Of a stretch of DNA of 7,273 bases, positions 6,475 through 7,273 are shown one piece after another; positions within the stretch are counted from its first letter, which is position 1, and each line of letters begins with the position of its first letter. The translations under genes and the position numbers were made by a program. Under the pieces are notes generated by a model. That model saw only the letters and a list, made by a program, of their open reading frames with translations, was not told the origin of the DNA and searched no databases. The stretch is from Clostridiales bacterium UBA4717 (GTDB lineage Bacteria; Bacillota; Clostridia; Oscillospirales; CAG-272). The DNA lies in NCBI GenBank assembly GCA_002404395.1, contig DHJP01000171.1:1-7273 (forward strand). Reading direction: 5' to 3'.

Positions 6475-7071
6475 ATGAACAAAAAAGGTGAAGAAAACCG
6501 CAGTGTAAGAAATACGAGACGAAAGCTGCGTGAAGCGTTGATCGCCAAAATGAAGGAAAAGCCGATAAGCGAGATCACGGCAAAGGAGCTTGCGGAGACC
6601 GTGGATATCAGCCGCGGCACCTTTTACCTGCATTATGACGACGTATTCGATCTGCTCAAAAAGACCGAAGAGAATTTTTTTGACGAATTCGATCGTGTGC
6701 TCAATAGCGAAGAAGCAAAGCTTGATCGGGCATTTGAGCATTTGACGGCGATATTTGCCTTTATCGGTGAAAACGCGGATCTTTGCCGCGTAATGCTCGG
6801 TGCAAACGGCGATATATCATTCGTTTTGCGGATACAGAAGCATATTGACGACAAATGTTCAAGTATGTGGAAGCAATGTGCGACTCCCAAGGACAATACT
6901 CTCGTTGATCGCGAGAGGGAAGAACTTTACAATGCCTTCATAATATACGGATGTATGGGGATCGTTCGGAAGTGGATCGAGGGCGGACTCAAAGATCCGC
7001 CGGAAAAAATTTCGGCGCTTGCTGCGTCGATCATCACCTCAACTCTGCCGGGTTGCCTTTTTGCCGAATAA
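6475..7071 (+). CDS. TetR/AcrR-family transcriptional regulator
   Basis: A 198-residue protein, the normal TetR length. The N-terminus has the TetR DNA-binding domain: a first helix with TRRKLREALIAKMKEKP (residues 14-30), then the helix-turn-helix ITAKELAETVDISRGTFYLHYDD (34-56). The family-typical ISRGTFYLHY signature marks the recognition helix. Residues about 57-198 form an all-helical ligand-binding and dimerisation domain with the late segment YNAFIIYGCMGIVRKWIEGG (152-171). This resembles the C-terminal domain found in many Firmicutes TetR proteins, including DhaS-like ones. It is divergent from the MMPL operon across 162 bp containing overlapping promoters, so it most likely represses that operon and itself. 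The ligand is unknown. The ATG at 6475 is chosen because of the AAAGGTG site 8 bases upstream. It ends with TAA at 7069-7071, followed by a terminator. Confidence 0.93.
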   Translation: MNKKGEENRSVRNTRRKLREALIAKMKEKPISEITAKELAETVDISRGTFYLHYDDVFDLLKKTEENFFDEFDRVLNSEEAKLDRAFEHLTAIFAFIGENADLCRVMLGANGDISFVLRIQKHIDDKCSSMWKQCATPKDNTLVDREREELYNAFIIYGCMGIVRKWIEGGLKDPPEKISALAASIITSTLPGCLFAE

Positions 7072-7096
7072 ATTACATATTACACGATCTATATGG

Positions 7097-7135
7097 TACG
7101 CGGCTTTGTGCCGATCTGCAAAGCCGCGTATTTTT
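7097..7135 (+). terminator. Strong intrinsic terminator after the TetR gene
   Basis: TACGCGGCTTTG (7097-7108) pairs perfectly with CAAAGCCGCGTA (7119-7130) across a 10-base loop, followed by TTTTT (7131-7135). The 12-bp GC-rich stem plus T-tract is a textbook rho-independent terminator for rightward transcription. On the minus strand the hairpin is not followed by a T-run, so it should work mainly in one direction. Confidence 0.92.
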
Positions 7136-7273
7136 ACCATTTGTCTGAATCGCCGGGTCTCAGGCTGATCTCTCCCGAGTTTATCTTTTCAACCTTGCCG
7201 TCCGCAAAGCGTACAAGCAGAGAATAATCATCGCTTATGTCGATGACGGTCGCCTGACGGGTCGAGGTCGGCG
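7134..7273 (-). CDS. birA: Biotin-protein ligase BirA, C-terminal fragment (5' end outside window)
   Basis: The minus-strand frame ending at TAA 7136-7134 is open to the right edge and encodes 46 residues. The core reads ATVIDISDDYSLLVRFADGK, then VEKINSGEISLRPG. This is the pattern of the small SH3-like C-terminal domain of BirA-type biotin-[acetyl-CoA carboxylase] ligases, where a D-x-G/S-x-LLV strand precedes the conserved GEISLR motif. BirA attaches biotin to carboxylase carrier domains in the cytoplasm. The N-terminal regulatory part, if any, and the catalytic domain are not visible. Its stop codon overlaps the T-tract of the tetR terminator from the opposite direction. The call rests on a short stretch, so a different protein with a similar small domain remains possible. 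Confidence 0.72.
   Translation of the reverse strand, partial: PTSTRQATVIDISDDYSLLVRFADGKVEKINSGEISLRPGDSDKW

Overview
The window looks like a chromosomal segment from a Gram-positive anaerobe of the Clostridia/Firmicutes type, of moderate GC by eye. The reasons are the Clostridia-like FeoB C-terminus, strong AGGAGG-like ribosome binding sites, consensus housekeeping promoters, and a signal-peptide surface protein anchored by a C-terminal membrane helix, with no outer-membrane components. The species cannot be named from this sequence. The window carries three complete protein genes and two partial genes. It shows no tRNA, rRNA, CRISPR array, insertion sequence or phage gene.

Layout from left to right. 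Positions 1-605 (+) hold the C-terminal part of the ferrous iron transporter FeoB. It converges tail to tail on a two-gene leftward operon and overlaps its last gene by 21 bp. The operon, from promoter to end, is an MMPL/RND-family membrane transporter (3979-6312, minus) followed by a large secreted protein (585-4001, minus). The secreted protein is built of GLUG-like glycine-rich repeats interrupted by a coiled coil of about 400 residues. The two operon genes overlap by 23 to 32 bp, depending on the start codon, so their translation is probably coupled. A TetR-family regulator (6475-7071, plus) is divergent from the operon. Its gene is closed by a strong intrinsic terminator (7097-7135), whose T-tract contains the stop codon of a convergent partial gene. 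That gene (7134-7273, minus) matches the C-terminal domain of the biotin-protein ligase BirA.

The central unit is the divergent TetR / MMPL / surface-protein cassette. Two near-perfect sigma-A promoters lie on opposite strands as exact mirror images about position 6370. Each predicted transcription start falls in the other promoter's -10 box, so polymerase binding should be mutually exclusive, and a repressor bound there would control both directions. The likely model, an inference, is that the TetR protein senses a small hydrophobic or membrane-active molecule and controls an envelope export or remodelling unit. In that unit the MMPL pump works with an extracellular, membrane-tethered beta-solenoid/coiled-coil partner. 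The most unusual feature is that the coiled coil interrupts the repeat array within one repeat unit, giving a beta-solenoid with a long helical hairpin looped out of it. FeoB and BirA look like ordinary neighbours rather than parts of this unit.
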